A stretch of 64,000 bases of DNA, taken from NCBI RefSeq assembly GCF_028736035.1, contig NZ_CP117866.1, positions 9,589,001-9,653,000 of the forward strand, read 5' to 3'. How positions within the stretch are numbered: position 1 is the stretch's first letter; each line of letters starts with the position of its first letter. The notes under the pieces are model-generated. The model was given only the letters and a program-made list of their open reading frames with translations. It was not told the origin of the DNA and did not search any database. Shown here piece after piece: positions 53,219 to 62,532 of this stretch. Position numbers and translations under genes: made by a program. The stretch comes from Streptomyces sp. T12 (GTDB lineage: Bacteria; Actinomycetota; Actinomycetes; Streptomycetales; Streptomycetaceae).

Positions 53219-53776
53219 ATGGCCACCATCCTCTCCGTCTCCGGCAGCCCCTCCGCCAGCTCCCGCACCGCCCGGCTGCTGCGCCACCTGGACGACCGGC
53301 TCAGGGCCCAGGGCCACGACGTGATCCCCTTCGACGTCCGCACCCTCCCGCCCGAGGCCCTGCTGCACGCCGACTTCCGGCATACGGCGATCGTCGAGGC
53401 CACCGCCTTGTTCGAGCGCGCGGACGGCATCGTGATCGGCACCCCCGTCTACAAGGCCGCCTACTCCGGACTGCTGAAGTCGCTGCTCGACCTGCTCCCG
53501 CAGTACGCACTCGCGGGCAAGACCGTCCTGCCGCTGGCCACCGGCGGCACCACCGCCCACGTCCTGGCCATCGACTACGCCCTGCGCCCCGTACTGAACT
53601 CCATGGGCCCCGCCCACATCACGCCGGGCTGGTTCACCCTCGACAAGGACATCACCGTGGGCGACGACGGCACCCTGACCGTCGCGCCCGGCACCGCCGA
53701 GGCCCTGGCCCAGGTCACCGACCAGTTCTCGCTCGCCCTCGGGGGCCGTCCGACCCTGCTGGCGGCCACCGGATGA
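53219..53776 (+). CDS. ssuE: NADPH-dependent FMN reductase (SsuE-like)
   Basis: 185 residues, flavodoxin-like fold. GSPSASSRTARLL binds the FMN phosphate, and GTPVYKAAYSGLLKSLLDLLPQ is the SsuE-type signature. It supplies reduced FMN to the monooxygenases of the operon. The stop overlaps the next gene by 4 bp. Confidence 0.93.
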   Translation: MATILSVSGSPSASSRTARLLRHLDDRLRAQGHDVIPFDVRTLPPEALLHADFRHTAIVEATALFERADGIVIGTPVYKAAYSGLLKSLLDLLPQYALAGKTVLPLATGGTTAHVLAIDYALRPVLNSMGPAHITPGWFTLDKDITVGDDGTLTVAPGTAEALAQVTDQFSLALGGRPTLLAATG

Positions 53777-54969
53777 GCGCCGCGACCGTGATCGCCGACG
53801 ACGCCGAGGCCCTCGCGGTCGCCGCCGAACTGGCCGCCGACTTCCGCAAGGACGCGGCCGAACGGGACGCGCGGCGCCGGCTTCCGCACGGGGAGCTGGC
53901 GCGGCTGTCCGCCTCCGGGCTGCTCGGGGTGACGGTGCCCGCGGAGCTGGGCGGCGCGGACGTCCGTACGGAGACGCTCGCCGAGATCTTCCGGCTGCTG
54001 GCCTCGGCCGACGCCAGCCTCGCGCAGATCCCGCAGAGTCACTTCGTGTACGTGGGCGTGCTGCGCCGGCAGGGCACGCGGGAGCAGCAGGAGTTCTTCC
54101 TCGGCGAGGTGCTGGCGGGGAAGCGGTTCGGCAACGCCCAGTCGGAGGCGGGCACCAGCCATGTGCAGGACATCCGTACGCGGCTCAGGCGGCACCCCGA
54201 CGGGTCGTACGTCCTCGACGGCGTCAAGCACTACTCGACCGGCGCCCTGTTCGCCGACTGGATCCCCGTCCTCGCCCGCGCCGACGACGACAACCTGCAC
54301 GTGGCGTACGTGCCGCGGGACGCGCCCGGCCTCACGGTTGTGGACGACTGGGACGGCATGGGACAGCGCACCACCGCCAGCGGGACCGTCCGCCTGGAGT
54401 CGGTGCCCGTGCCCGCCGACCGCGTGGTGCCGCACCACCTCACCTTCCAGGGGCCCCAACTCCACGGTGCCGTCGCCCAGTTGCTGCACGCCGCCATCGA
54501 CGCCGGGATCGCCTCCGGAGCACTGGCCGAGGCCGTGGAGTTCGTCCGTACGAAGAGCCGCCCCTGGTTCGAGAGCGTCGGCGAGGGGCATGCGACTGCC
54601 GCCGAGGACCCCCTGCTGATCCAGCGGTTCGGTGAACTGGCGATCCGGGTACGGGCCGCCGACGCGCTGCTCGCCACAGTGGCGCGTTCCGTGGACTCCG
54701 CCCGCGCCGATCTGACCGACGACTCGGCCGCCGAGGCCTCGATCGCGGTGGCGGCCGCCAAGGTGACCGCGGCGGAGGTGGCCGTGGAGGTCGGCAGCGC
54801 CCTCTTCGAGGTGGCCGGCACCCGCTCGGCGCTCGACTCCCTGCGCCTGCATCGCCATTGGCGCGACGCCCGCACCCACACCCTGCACGACCCGGCCCGC
54901 TGGAAGGTCCAGCACATCGGCCGCTACGTGCTCAGCGGCACCAGGCCGCCCCGGCACGGCCTGCTGTGA
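53773..54969 (+). CDS. sfnB: SfnB family sulfur acquisition oxidoreductase
   Basis: 398 residues, acyl-CoA dehydrogenase fold, SfnB type (LGVTVPAELGGADVRTETLAEIFRLLA, IPQSHFVYVGVLRRQG, DGVKHYSTGALFADWIPV). SfnB-type enzymes are part of dimethylsulfone/methanesulfinate use in Pseudomonas. ATG overlaps the ssuE-like stop. Confidence 0.9.
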   Translation: MSAATVIADDAEALAVAAELAADFRKDAAERDARRRLPHGELARLSASGLLGVTVPAELGGADVRTETLAEIFRLLASADASLAQIPQSHFVYVGVLRRQGTREQQEFFLGEVLAGKRFGNAQSEAGTSHVQDIRTRLRRHPDGSYVLDGVKHYSTGALFADWIPVLARADDDNLHVAYVPRDAPGLTVVDDWDGMGQRTTASGTVRLESVPVPADRVVPHHLTFQGPQLHGAVAQLLHAAIDAGIASGALAEAVEFVRTKSRPWFESVGEGHATAAEDPLLIQRFGELAIRVRAADALLATVARSVDSARADLTDDSAAEASIAVAAAKVTAAEVAVEVGSALFEVAGTRSALDSLRLHRHWRDARTHTLHDPARWKVQHIGRYVLSGTRPPRHGLL

Positions 54970-55027
54970 CGCACGACCCCGCACGCTCCTGACCTTCCTG
55001 CCCGGCCTTCCTGATCGGAGACCCGAG

Positions 55028-56179
55028 GTGTCCCTCACCTTCCACTGGTTTCTGCCCACCAACGGCGACAGCCGCCACGTCGTCGGCGGCGGCCACGGCA
55101 CGCCCGCCACGGTGTCCGGCCGCGACCGGCCGCCGACGGTCGCCTACCTCAGCCAGATCGCCCGCGCCGCAGAGGACCTGGGCTTCGTCGGCGCGCTCAC
55201 GCCGACCGGCGCCTGGTGCGAGGACGCGTGGCTGACCACGGCGATGGTCAGCCAGCACACCGAGCGGCTGAAGTTCCTGGTCGCCTTCCGGCCCGGGTTC
55301 GTCTCGCCGACGCTCGCCGCCCAGATGGCGTCCACCTTCCAGCGGCAGACCGGCGGACGGTTGCTGCTCAACGTGGTCACGGGCGGGGAGAGCCACGAGC
55401 AGCGCGCCTACGGCGACTTCCTCGACAAGGACGACCGTTACCGCCGTACCGGTGAATTCCTGGAGATCGTGCGGCAGTTGTGGGAGGGCAAGACCGTCGA
55501 TCTCGCCGGTGAGCACCTCCAGGTCGAGGACGCGAAGCTGGCCCGTGTGCCCGACCCGATACCGGAGGTGTACTTCGGCGGCTCCTCGCCCATCGCCGGT
55601 GAGATCGCCGCCCGGCACGTCGACGTCTACCTCACCTGGGGCGAGCCGCCGGCCGCCGTCGCCGAGAAGATCGCCCGGATCCGGGCGCTGGCCGAGAAGG
55701 AGGGCCGGAGCATCCGCTTCGGCATCCGCCTGCACGTCATCACCCGGGACACCGGCGAGCAGGCGTGGGCGGAGGCCCGGCGGCTGCTGGACGGCTTCGA
55801 CGCGGAGACGGTACGGGCCGTACAGGCCGGACTCGCTCGCAGCGAGTCGGAGGGGCAGCAGCGCATGCTCGCCCTGCACGGCGGCGGCCGGGACGGCCTG
55901 GAGATCCATCCGAACCTCTGGGCCGGCATCGGGCTGGTGCGGGGCGGCGCGGGCACCGCGCTGGTCGGCAGCCACGACGAGGTCGCCGAGCGGATCGCCG
56001 AGTACCACCGGCTGGGCATCGATGAGTTCGTGCTCTCCGGCTACCCGCATCTGGAGGAGGCGTACTGGTTCGGCGAGGGCGTCCTGCCGCGGCTGGCGGC
56101 GCAAGGGCTGTGGAACCACCCGTTCCGCAGCGCGACGGCCGCACAGCCCGTGGCCCAGATCCCCTTCGCGGAGCGGTAA
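55028..56179 (+). CDS. ssuD: Alkanesulfonate monooxygenase (SsuD-like)
   Basis: 383 residues, luciferase-like. FHWFLPTNGDSRHVVGGGHG and NVVTGGESHEQRAYGDFLDKDDRYRRTGEF match SsuD-type alkanesulfonate monooxygenases. Would release sulfite from alkanesulfonates with FMNH2 from the SsuE-like protein. GTG start with GGAGACCCGAG upstream. Last gene of the SfnG operon. Confidence 0.92.
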   Translation: MSLTFHWFLPTNGDSRHVVGGGHGTPATVSGRDRPPTVAYLSQIARAAEDLGFVGALTPTGAWCEDAWLTTAMVSQHTERLKFLVAFRPGFVSPTLAAQMASTFQRQTGGRLLLNVVTGGESHEQRAYGDFLDKDDRYRRTGEFLEIVRQLWEGKTVDLAGEHLQVEDAKLARVPDPIPEVYFGGSSPIAGEIAARHVDVYLTWGEPPAAVAEKIARIRALAEKEGRSIRFGIRLHVITRDTGEQAWAEARRLLDGFDAETVRAVQAGLARSESEGQQRMLALHGGGRDGLEIHPNLWAGIGLVRGGAGTALVGSHDEVAERIAEYHRLGIDEFVLSGYPHLEEAYWFGEGVLPRLAAQGLWNHPFRSATAAQPVAQIPFAER

Positions 56180-56201
56180 TCAGCCAGAGCGGCGGGTATT
56201 C

Positions 56202-56227
56202 CCTAGATTTCCTATCGAATTACTAGG
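56202..56227. promoter_or_regulatory. CCTA/TAGG motif cluster (site C)
   Basis: CCTAGATTTCCTA (56202-56214) joins an inverted repeat CCTA-N9-TAGG (56211-56227); CCCTAG...CTAGGG also flanks it. The first part matches site A, the second site B. Lies 100 bp before the DszC-like gene and near the Rrf2 gene. Confidence 0.55.
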
Positions 56228-56327
56228 GAAGTGTTGACCCCTCTCGGGTGAGCGAGTGAGGATGACGTTGACCGGTCGGCCGGGCCACCCGGGATCGCGT
56301 TCTCTTCTGCCTTGAAGGAAGCCAGCC

Positions 56328-57557
56328 ATGACAAGCGCACCCCCGGCCGAAGCGGCGACCGCGGCGGGAGCCGAGCCGGCCGACTGGCTGCACACAGCCC
56401 GTGAGCTGGCGGACGACCTGGCCACGGACGCGGTCGAGCGCGAGCAGGCCGGCAAGCCACCGCTCGACGAGGTCGCGCGGCTGCGCGAATCGGGGCTGCT
56501 GACACTGCTGGTGCCGGCCGCTCACGGCGGCGGGGGCGCGGACTGGCGCACCGCCTACACGGTCGTACGGACCCTCTCCGCGGCCGACGGATCCGTCGGC
56601 CACCTGCTGGGCAGCCACTACTTCCTGTCCTACTGCGCCCGGTTCTTCGCCGGCCCCGACCGAGCCGCACGCGTGGAGCGGGCGTTCACGGCGGGGCAGT
56701 GGTACTGGGGTGGCGGGATCGCCTCGCAGGAACCGCCCCTGATGCTGACCCCGACGGCCAACGGCTATGTGCTGGACGGCCATCAGAGGTACGGCTCCGG
56801 AGTCGGCGTCGCCGACCGGCTCGTGGTCCGCGCCGCCGTGCCCGGCACCGGCGAGCCCCTCGCCGTCCTCGTCGACCCCGCTCACCCGGGCCTCGTGAAC
56901 GGCAGCGGCGGTGACACCTTCGGTCAGCGGCTGGCGGCCGCCGGAGGTGTGGGGTTCGACTCCGTGCCGGTCGCGGCCGACGACGTGCTCGGCTCCCTGT
57001 CTGCCGACGAGGGCGCCCTGTCGCCCTTCGCCGGCCTCGCTGCGCCGACCGCCCGGCTGGTCTCCGCCCAGTTCTGTCTCGGCGTCGCCGAGGGGCTGCT
57101 CGGCGAAGTCCGCGAGCACGGACGGGCGGCGCAGTCCGCCTGGCAGCCGTTCTCACCCCAGCCCTGGCCGGGCAGCCCGCCGCAGGACCCGTACGTGCTC
57201 ACCGCGTACGGCGAGCTCGCCGTCGCCGCACGTGCCGCGTCCGCCCTCGCCGACCAGGCGGTGGCCGCCCTGACCCACGGCCTCGCGCGGGGCGAGGAGC
57301 TCGACGACGAGGAGTGCGCGGAGATCGCCGTCCTCGCGAGCGCGGCCGAGGCCGCCGCCTCCCGGGCCGCGCAGGAGATCACCACCCACGCCATGGACGC
57401 CGTGGGCGTGCCTGCCGCCTTCGCGCGACACGGCCTGGACCGCTTCTGGCGCGACACGCGCACGCACACCCTGCGCGAGCCGGTCGCCCACCGGCTGCGC
57501 GAGGTCGGGGACTACTTCCTCAACGGCGCGCACCCTCCGTTCAGCCTCCCCGCCTGA
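56328..57557 (+). CDS. Acyl-CoA dehydrogenase-fold monooxygenase (DszC-like)
   Basis: 409 residues, related to the protein at 51986 (LTLLVPAAHGGGGADWRTAYTVVRTLSAADGSVGHLLGSHYF, FWRDTRTHTLREPVAHR). Probably a flavin-dependent sulfur-compound monooxygenase. AAGGAAG precedes the ATG. It has its own upstream region with the CCTA/TAGG cluster, so may be regulated apart from the SfnG operon. Confidence 0.87.
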   Translation: MTSAPPAEAATAAGAEPADWLHTARELADDLATDAVEREQAGKPPLDEVARLRESGLLTLLVPAAHGGGGADWRTAYTVVRTLSAADGSVGHLLGSHYFLSYCARFFAGPDRAARVERAFTAGQWYWGGGIASQEPPLMLTPTANGYVLDGHQRYGSGVGVADRLVVRAAVPGTGEPLAVLVDPAHPGLVNGSGGDTFGQRLAAAGGVGFDSVPVAADDVLGSLSADEGALSPFAGLAAPTARLVSAQFCLGVAEGLLGEVREHGRAAQSAWQPFSPQPWPGSPPQDPYVLTAYGELAVAARAASALADQAVAALTHGLARGEELDDEECAEIAVLASAAEAAASRAAQEITTHAMDAVGVPAAFARHGLDRFWRDTRTHTLREPVAHRLREVGDYFLNGAHPPFSLPA

Positions 57558-57609
57558 CCGAGGGGCCGGCGGGCGAGGATCGGGCACGGCGGTGATGGAT
57601 AATCTCAGC

Positions 57610-58068
57610 ATGCGGATCTCGGCGAGAGCGGACTATGCGGTGCGGGCGGCGTTGGAGTTGGCCGCGGCCGGTGACGACACCTCGCTCAAGGCCGAAGCGA
57701 TCGCCGAGGCACAGGGCATCCCGCACAAGTTCCTGGAGGGCATCCTCGGCGACCTGCGCCGGGGCGGCCTCGTGGTCAGCCAGCGCGGCGGCAAGGGCGG
57801 CTATCGGCTCGCCCGCCCGGCCGACTCGATCCCCATCGCGGACGTGATCCGCGTGGCGGACGGCCCCCTGGTCTCGGTGCGCGGCGTACGCCCGCCCGAC
57901 CTCTCCTACATCGGCCCCGCGCAGTCCCTGCTCCCGCTGTGGATCGCCGTACGCGCCAACGTCCGCAAGATCCTCGGTGAGGTCACCCTCGCCGACGTGG
58001 CCGCGGCCAAGCTGCCCGACGACGTCCTGAGCCTCGCGGACGACCCCGAGGCCTGGACGAATCCCTGA
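57610..58068 (+). CDS. Rrf2 family regulator, CymR-like
   Basis: 152 residues. The N-terminal winged helix (MRISARADYAVRAALELA, HKFLEGILGDLRRGGLVVSQRGGKGGYRLAR) is typical of Rrf2 proteins. It has no cysteine at all, so it is not an Fe-S sensor like IscR or NsrR; this suits the CymR branch, which senses cysteine status through CysK. The ATG at 57610 gives the usual N-terminus; GTG 57592 and ATG 57595 are in frame. Sites B and C flank the gene. Confidence 0.85.
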   Translation: MRISARADYAVRAALELAAAGDDTSLKAEAIAEAQGIPHKFLEGILGDLRRGGLVVSQRGGKGGYRLARPADSIPIADVIRVADGPLVSVRGVRPPDLSYIGPAQSLLPLWIAVRANVRKILGEVTLADVAAAKLPDDVLSLADDPEAWTNP

Positions 58069-58109
58069 CCGGCGTCTCGTCTCGACGAATCCCTGCCCCA
58101 CGTCTCACT
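58056..58109. repeat. 28-bp duplication over Rrf2 stop
   Basis: gacgaatccctgaccggcgt... at 58056 is repeated with changes at 58084. The first copy contains the Rrf2 stop (58066-58068). Confidence 0.88.
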
Positions 58110-58165
58110 GCTCGGCGGCCCTCTTGACGCGGCTGGCATGTGGCCCGAGACTCCACTACGGGAAT

Positions 58166-58182
58166 CCTAGTGAATTGGTAGG
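58166..58182. promoter_or_regulatory. CCTA-N9-TAGG inverted repeat (site B)
   Basis: CCTAGTGAATTGGTAGG, same arm sequence, spacing and central GAATT as in site C. It ends 5 bp before the leader ORF at 58188, where it would overlap the promoter. Confidence 0.55.
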
Positions 58183-58187
58183 GAAAC

Positions 58188-58343
58188 ATGGGTCGCTCCG
58201 CGCTGGACCTCGGCAGTGACACGGTCCGTGTCGCCGTCCGGCCGCTGCCCCTGCTGACGTCCCGCCGCCACATCGACCTCGTGCGTGTGTGCAGTGCGGC
58301 AAGTTCCCCGCATGGTGAGGGCGTCGTCCCCGCCCGCGCCTGA
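58188..58343 (+). CDS. Leader peptide upstream of GST-like gene
   Basis: A 51-residue ORF whose middle reads LLTSRRHIDLVRVCSAASS, matching the RxHIDLxRV core of the other leaders; the single Cys directly follows the core instead of being near the end. TAGGGA lies 3 bp before the ATG, and no Shine-Dalgarno is visible. The C-terminal tail is longer than in the others, so the true form may be shorter or altered. Confidence 0.65.
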   Translation: MGRSALDLGSDTVRVAVRPLPLLTSRRHIDLVRVCSAASSPHGEGVVPARA

Positions 58344-58442
58344 ACTTCACCCCCCACGCTCATCTACCGCATCCCGGCCGCGCCGAAGCCGCCGCGCGCC
58401 CTCGCCGTCGTATGCCCGTGACCGAGCACCCCAGGGAGACGC

Positions 58443-59351
58443 ATGTCCGCCCCATCCCCGACCGCCGTGCCGTCCTTCCGGAGCAGGATCGGCTGTGACA
58501 CGCGCAGCGGCTACTACGCCGCGCCCCGCCGCTACCGGCTCCACCTGTCCCTCTCGTGTCCGCGCTCGCTGCGGATCGCCGTCACACACAGCCTGCTCGG
58601 CCTCGACGACGTCCTCCCGGTGACGCTGCTGCCCGCCGTCCCCGACGCCCCGGACGGCGGGCACCTGGAGCTGCGCCCGCTGTACGAGGCCAGTTCGCAC
58701 CAGCACCCCGGACCGGCCGCGGCGCCGGTGCTCAGCGACGCCTGGACCGGCACGATCGTGAGCACACACGCCCCCGACATCCTGCGGGACCTGGCCCGGC
58801 GGTTCGGCGGCCACGGCCCGGATCTCTTCCCGTACGGCGCCGAGGAGGCCGTCGAGAACATCGGCCGCCTCTGCGAGCAGGGCATCACCGCGGCCGCGCA
58901 GCGCGCCGGACAGTCGGACGGCGACCCGGCGGCGCGCGAGACCGCGCTCACCGCCCTGCTGCGCACACTGGACGCACTGGAGCGGCGGCCGGCCTCCCAG
59001 GAGTACCTGCTCGGCGGCGAACCGACCCTCGCGGACGTCGAGTTGTGGGTGACGCTGGTGCAACTGGACACCGTGCACCGCCATCACCTGGACGCCGCCG
59101 CGGTCACCCGCATCACCGACCATCCGCAGCTGTGGGCCTACGCACGACGCCTCGCGGCCCACCCCGCCTTCGGCGCCCACCTCGACCTGGACGGCATCGC
59201 CCGCAGGCACCACGCCGACTGCCGGGGCGAGGAAGCGGCGGGCGCGGCGGTGCAGATCGTGGACTGGGCGGCCGCCGCACGCGAGGTCAGTCAGCCGGTC
59301 GGTCGGCCGGTTTCTCCCACACCGACACGTGCTTGCCGCTCTCGCTCGTGA
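58443..59351 (+). CDS. Glutathione S-transferase-like protein (Xi/ECM4-like)
   Basis: 302 residues. An N-terminal thioredoxin-like part has LSCPRSLRIAVTH, where Xi-class glutathionyl-hydroquinone reductases have CPWAHR, and the C-terminal helical GST domain includes YLLGGEPTLADVELWVTLVQLD. Streptomyces use mycothiol, so the thiol partner may differ. Placement behind a leader peptide suggests a sulfur-related role. The 3' end overlaps the opposite methyltransferase gene by 65 bp. Confidence 0.82.
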   Translation: MSAPSPTAVPSFRSRIGCDTRSGYYAAPRRYRLHLSLSCPRSLRIAVTHSLLGLDDVLPVTLLPAVPDAPDGGHLELRPLYEASSHQHPGPAAAPVLSDAWTGTIVSTHAPDILRDLARRFGGHGPDLFPYGAEEAVENIGRLCEQGITAAAQRAGQSDGDPAARETALTALLRTLDALERRPASQEYLLGGEPTLADVELWVTLVQLDTVHRHHLDAAAVTRITDHPQLWAYARRLAAHPAFGAHLDLDGIARRHHADCRGEEAAGAAVQIVDWAAAAREVSQPVGRPVSPTPTRACRSRS

Positions 59352-60039
59352 ACGGCTCGCGCGTCCAGCTCTCCCACCGGTCGCGCAGCCGCAGGCCGGC
59401 GAGCCGGGCCATCAGGTCCAGCTCGGCCGGCCAGACGTACCGGAACGGGATGGACCAGTGCTCGGCGCGGCCGTCGGCGATGGTGACGTAGTTGGAGCTC
59501 ATCGCCTGGCTGGCGATGTCGTACCTGTCGAACGCCCAACGCGTGTCGCTGATGTGGAACGGTACGGCGCTCTGCCCGGCCGGGAGCTTGCGCAGTTCGG
59601 GGACCATGACCTCGACGACGAAGCAGCCGCCGGGGGCCAGGTGCGCGGCGACGTTGCGGAAGCAGTCGACCTGGGCGTCCTGGGTCGTCAGATTCATGAG
59701 CGTGTTGAAGACCAGGTAGGCGACCGAGAAGGTCTTGTCCACCCTCGCCGTGGCGAAGTCCCCGATCGTCACGCCGATCGCGCCGCCGCCGGGCTTGGCG
59801 CGCAGCCGGTCCACCATGGCGCGGGACATGTCGATGCCGTGCACCGGTACGCCGCGGCCGGACAGCGGCAGCGCGATCCGGCCGGTGCCGATGCCCAGTT
59901 CGAGCGCAGGGCCGTCGCCGGCGAGGTCGGCCAGCAGGTCGACCGCCGGGCCCACCACGTCGGGGCGGAACATGTCCGCCGCCGACTCGTCGTAGCCCGC
60001 CGCGATGTTGTCTCCGAAACAGCCGTCGTCATCGATCAC
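59287..60039 (-). CDS. Class I SAM-dependent methyltransferase
   Basis: 250 residues. SAM motif I is LELGIGTGRIALPL (about 45-58), followed by GIDMSRAMVDRLRAK and LTTQDAQVDCFRNVAAHLAPGG. GTG 60039 gives the standard N-terminus (DNIAAGYDESAADMF); the longer frame upstream is G+C-biased. Substrate is unknown; single gene. Confidence 0.87.
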   Translation of the reverse strand: MIDDDGCFGDNIAAGYDESAADMFRPDVVGPAVDLLADLAGDGPALELGIGTGRIALPLSGRGVPVHGIDMSRAMVDRLRAKPGGGAIGVTIGDFATARVDKTFSVAYLVFNTLMNLTTQDAQVDCFRNVAAHLAPGGCFVVEVMVPELRKLPAGQSAVPFHISDTRWAFDRYDIASQAMSSNYVTIADGRAEHWSIPFRYVWPAELDLMARLAGLRLRDRWESWTREPFTSESGKHVSVWEKPADRPAD

Positions 60040-60214
60040 GCCGGGACCGTACTGCCGGCCGCCGCCCCCGGGCACGCGATTTTCGGCAGGCCTGTCGATC
60101 GGGGTGCTGGCACCACCGTGAGCGGGGGGCTGGGACGACTGCCTTCGCCGACTTGGCCACCTAGCTTCGTGGTTGAAGGAAGCGGAGAGTTCCAAGGCAG
60201 TCCTAGGAGACGGC

Positions 60215-61816
60215 ATGAGTGCATTGAGCAGGAGGAACGTGTTGCGCGGCGGCCTGGTCGCCACGACGGCGGGGGTCGTGGTGCCCGGGCTGGGCACGGG
60301 GGTGGCCGCGGCGGCGGACGGGACGTCCTGCCCGCCGGCTCCCGGGCCGGCCATGGTCGGGCGCGGCGATCCGCGGTACCGGTCTCTGGCGTCCCGGGGC
60401 TACAACCGCCGGTTCGTGGGCGGGCCGGAGCACGTCTGGGTGGTCGGCACGACCGCGCACGTCGTACGGGCCGTGCAGCAGGCGGTGGACAGCGGCCGGC
60501 GCATCACGGTCCGCAGTGGCGGCCACGGCTTCGAGAACTTCGTCGCCGACCCGGCCGTGGAGGTGGTCGTCGACATGTCCGCCATGACGGGCGTCTCCTA
60601 CGACCGGGGCCGCCGCGCCTTCGCCGTGGAGGCAGGTGCCCTGCTGGGCGACGTGTACCGGAGGCTGTACCTCGGCTGGGGGGTGACGATCCCGGCCGGC
60701 TGGTGTGCCGATGTCGGTGTCGGCGGGCATGTGCTGGGCGGTGGCTATGGTCCGCTGTCCCGGCTGCTGGGCCTGTCCGTGGACCATCTGTACGCGGTCG
60801 AGGTGGTGGTCGTCGGCCGCGACGGCAGGGCGCGCAGTGTGGTGGCCACGCGCGAACTCTCCGATCCGCACCGGGACTTGTGGTGGGCGCACACCGGCGG
60901 CGGGGGCGGCAGCTTCGGCATCGTCACCCGCTACTGGTTCCGGACGCCCGGCGCCGAGGGCGACGACCCGTCCGGCCTGCTGCCCGCCCCGCCGTCCGGT
61001 GTGCTGAGCTTCTCGGTCTCCTGGGACTGGCAGAAGCTCGACAAGACGTCGTTCGCCCGGTTGGTCCGCAACCACGGCGCATGGGCCGAACGGCACAGTG
61101 CCCCCGACTCCCCGTACCTCGCCCTCTACAGCGAACTGGCCCTCACCCGCCGCCCGTCGGGCACGGTCCTCATGATCGGCCAGGTGGCCGCCGACTCCGG
61201 CGCCGAACGGATGCTGGACGAGCACATCGCGGCGATCAACCAGGGCGTCCCGGTCCAGCCGGTCCGCACGCTGAGGAACCAGGCCTGGCTGGCCGCCGCC
61301 CTGGCCGGCTCACCGGGCGACCCCGGCCCCGTCTACCGGCTGAAGGTCAAGTCGGGCTATCTGCGCCGACGTTTCACCGACCGCCAGATCGACGCCCTGC
61401 ACCACCACCTCACCCGCTCCGACTACGACTACCCGGGCGGCAGCCTGAGCCTCTACACGCACGGCGGCAAGGTCAACACCGTGGCCCCGGACGCGACCGC
61501 GACACCCCACCGCGACGCGAGCATCAAGATGTTCTACGCCAACGGATGGGAGGACCCCCGCGACGACGCCCGGCACATCGGCTGGCTGCGCGAGCTCTAC
61601 GAGGACCTGTACGCCGACACCGGCGGCGCCCCCGCGGCAGCCGACGGCGCGTTCATCAACTACCCGGACACCGACCTGGCCGATCCCGCCCGGAACACCG
61701 GCGCTCCGTGGCAGACCCTGTACTTCGGCGACAACTACCGCCGCCTCCAGCGCATCAAGGCGAAGTGGGATCCCCGCGACGTCTTCCACCACGCCCTTTC
61801 GGTACGCGCGGCCTGA
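60215..61816 (+). CDS. Secreted FAD-linked oxidase, bicovalent BBE-like
   Basis: 533 residues. Tat signal SRRNVLRGGL (about 5-14) then an Ala-rich helix; PCMH-type FAD domain with His104 (RSGGHGFE) and Cys164 (GWCADVGVGGHVLGGGYG), the pair that forms bicovalent FAD in berberine-bridge-type oxidases; C-terminal BBE motif NYPDTDL and YFGDNYRRLQRIKAKWDP. It oxidises an alcohol, sugar or secondary metabolite outside the cell. AGGAGACGGC before the ATG at 60215. Confidence 0.9.
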   Translation: MSALSRRNVLRGGLVATTAGVVVPGLGTGVAAAADGTSCPPAPGPAMVGRGDPRYRSLASRGYNRRFVGGPEHVWVVGTTAHVVRAVQQAVDSGRRITVRSGGHGFENFVADPAVEVVVDMSAMTGVSYDRGRRAFAVEAGALLGDVYRRLYLGWGVTIPAGWCADVGVGGHVLGGGYGPLSRLLGLSVDHLYAVEVVVVGRDGRARSVVATRELSDPHRDLWWAHTGGGGGSFGIVTRYWFRTPGAEGDDPSGLLPAPPSGVLSFSVSWDWQKLDKTSFARLVRNHGAWAERHSAPDSPYLALYSELALTRRPSGTVLMIGQVAADSGAERMLDEHIAAINQGVPVQPVRTLRNQAWLAAALAGSPGDPGPVYRLKVKSGYLRRRFTDRQIDALHHHLTRSDYDYPGGSLSLYTHGGKVNTVAPDATATPHRDASIKMFYANGWEDPRDDARHIGWLRELYEDLYADTGGAPAAADGAFINYPDTDLADPARNTGAPWQTLYFGDNYRRLQRIKAKWDPRDVFHHALSVRAA

Positions 61817-61896
61817 AGCGCGGCGGACGCGGGAGCCGGAAACCACCACTCCCGCGCCCGCCGAGCCTGCTCGGAACCGTCGGGCGCCCGGGTGTT

Positions 61897-62476
61897 ATGC
61901 ACGCTGAGCCGCACACCCACTTGGCCGAACGCGTCGGCCGTGCTGCCCGCTACCCGGCCGACGTCTACGCCTTCGCCGCGCCGGCCGACCCGGCGGAGCG
62001 GGCCGCCTGGGCCGACGTGCACACGCTCGTCGGGCCGGGCGCCGTAGGTGCGCGCCAAGCCTGTCGACCACGTGCCGGACGGCTGGGCGATCGTCGGCGG
62101 CGGAGAAGGCGTGCAACTCGCCGACACCGCACTGCGTGCCGAGCACGCCCCCGAGGCGGTCCGTCTCGGACCCGCCGACGTGCCGGAGATCCTCGACCTC
62201 GTCGCCCGCACGAAACCGGGACCGTTCCTCGCGCGGACCATCCGCATGGGCACCTATCTCGGCATCCGGCACCGAGGCCGGCTGATCGTCCTGGCCGGCG
62301 AACGCCTCCGTTTGCCCGGCCGGACCGAGATCGGCGCGGTCTGCACCGACCCCGAGCACCGTGGCCGGGGGCTGGCGATCCGCCTGTACGAATCGATCGG
62401 CTTCACCCTGCGCCGCCGCTCGCCCAACCGCCTCGTGCGCACACCGGGAACAGCCGCGGAGATCGGGGCGTTGTGA
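61897..62476 (+). pseudogene. GNAT acetyltransferase remnant
   Basis: Two frames together make a broken GNAT protein. Residues starting at ATG 61897 (HAEPHTHLAERVGRAARYPADV...VGPGAV) are in one frame and continue in another from about 62048 (PDGWAIVGGGEGVQLADTAL...), so there is a frameshift near 62040-62050. In addition, CTDPEHRGRGLA runs straight into IRLYESIGFTLRRR: the stretch between the acetyl-CoA loop and the last helix-strand pair, about 30 residues in relatives, is missing. The gene is very likely inactive. Confidence 0.75.
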
Positions 62477-62532
62477 CGCACGACGAGATGTGCGGCGTGC
62501 CGCGCGCGATGCGATGGACGGAGGTGGCGGAC

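Noticed and set aside
50681..53617. Open frame of 978 codons on the minus strand
   Set aside because: Antisense shadow of the sfnG-like and DszC-like genes; composition is Gly/Val/Asp-rich with no domain.
56262..56315. 17-residue ORF upstream of the DszC-like gene
   Set aside because: Lacks the HID core and cysteines of the leader family and has no convincing ribosome-binding site.
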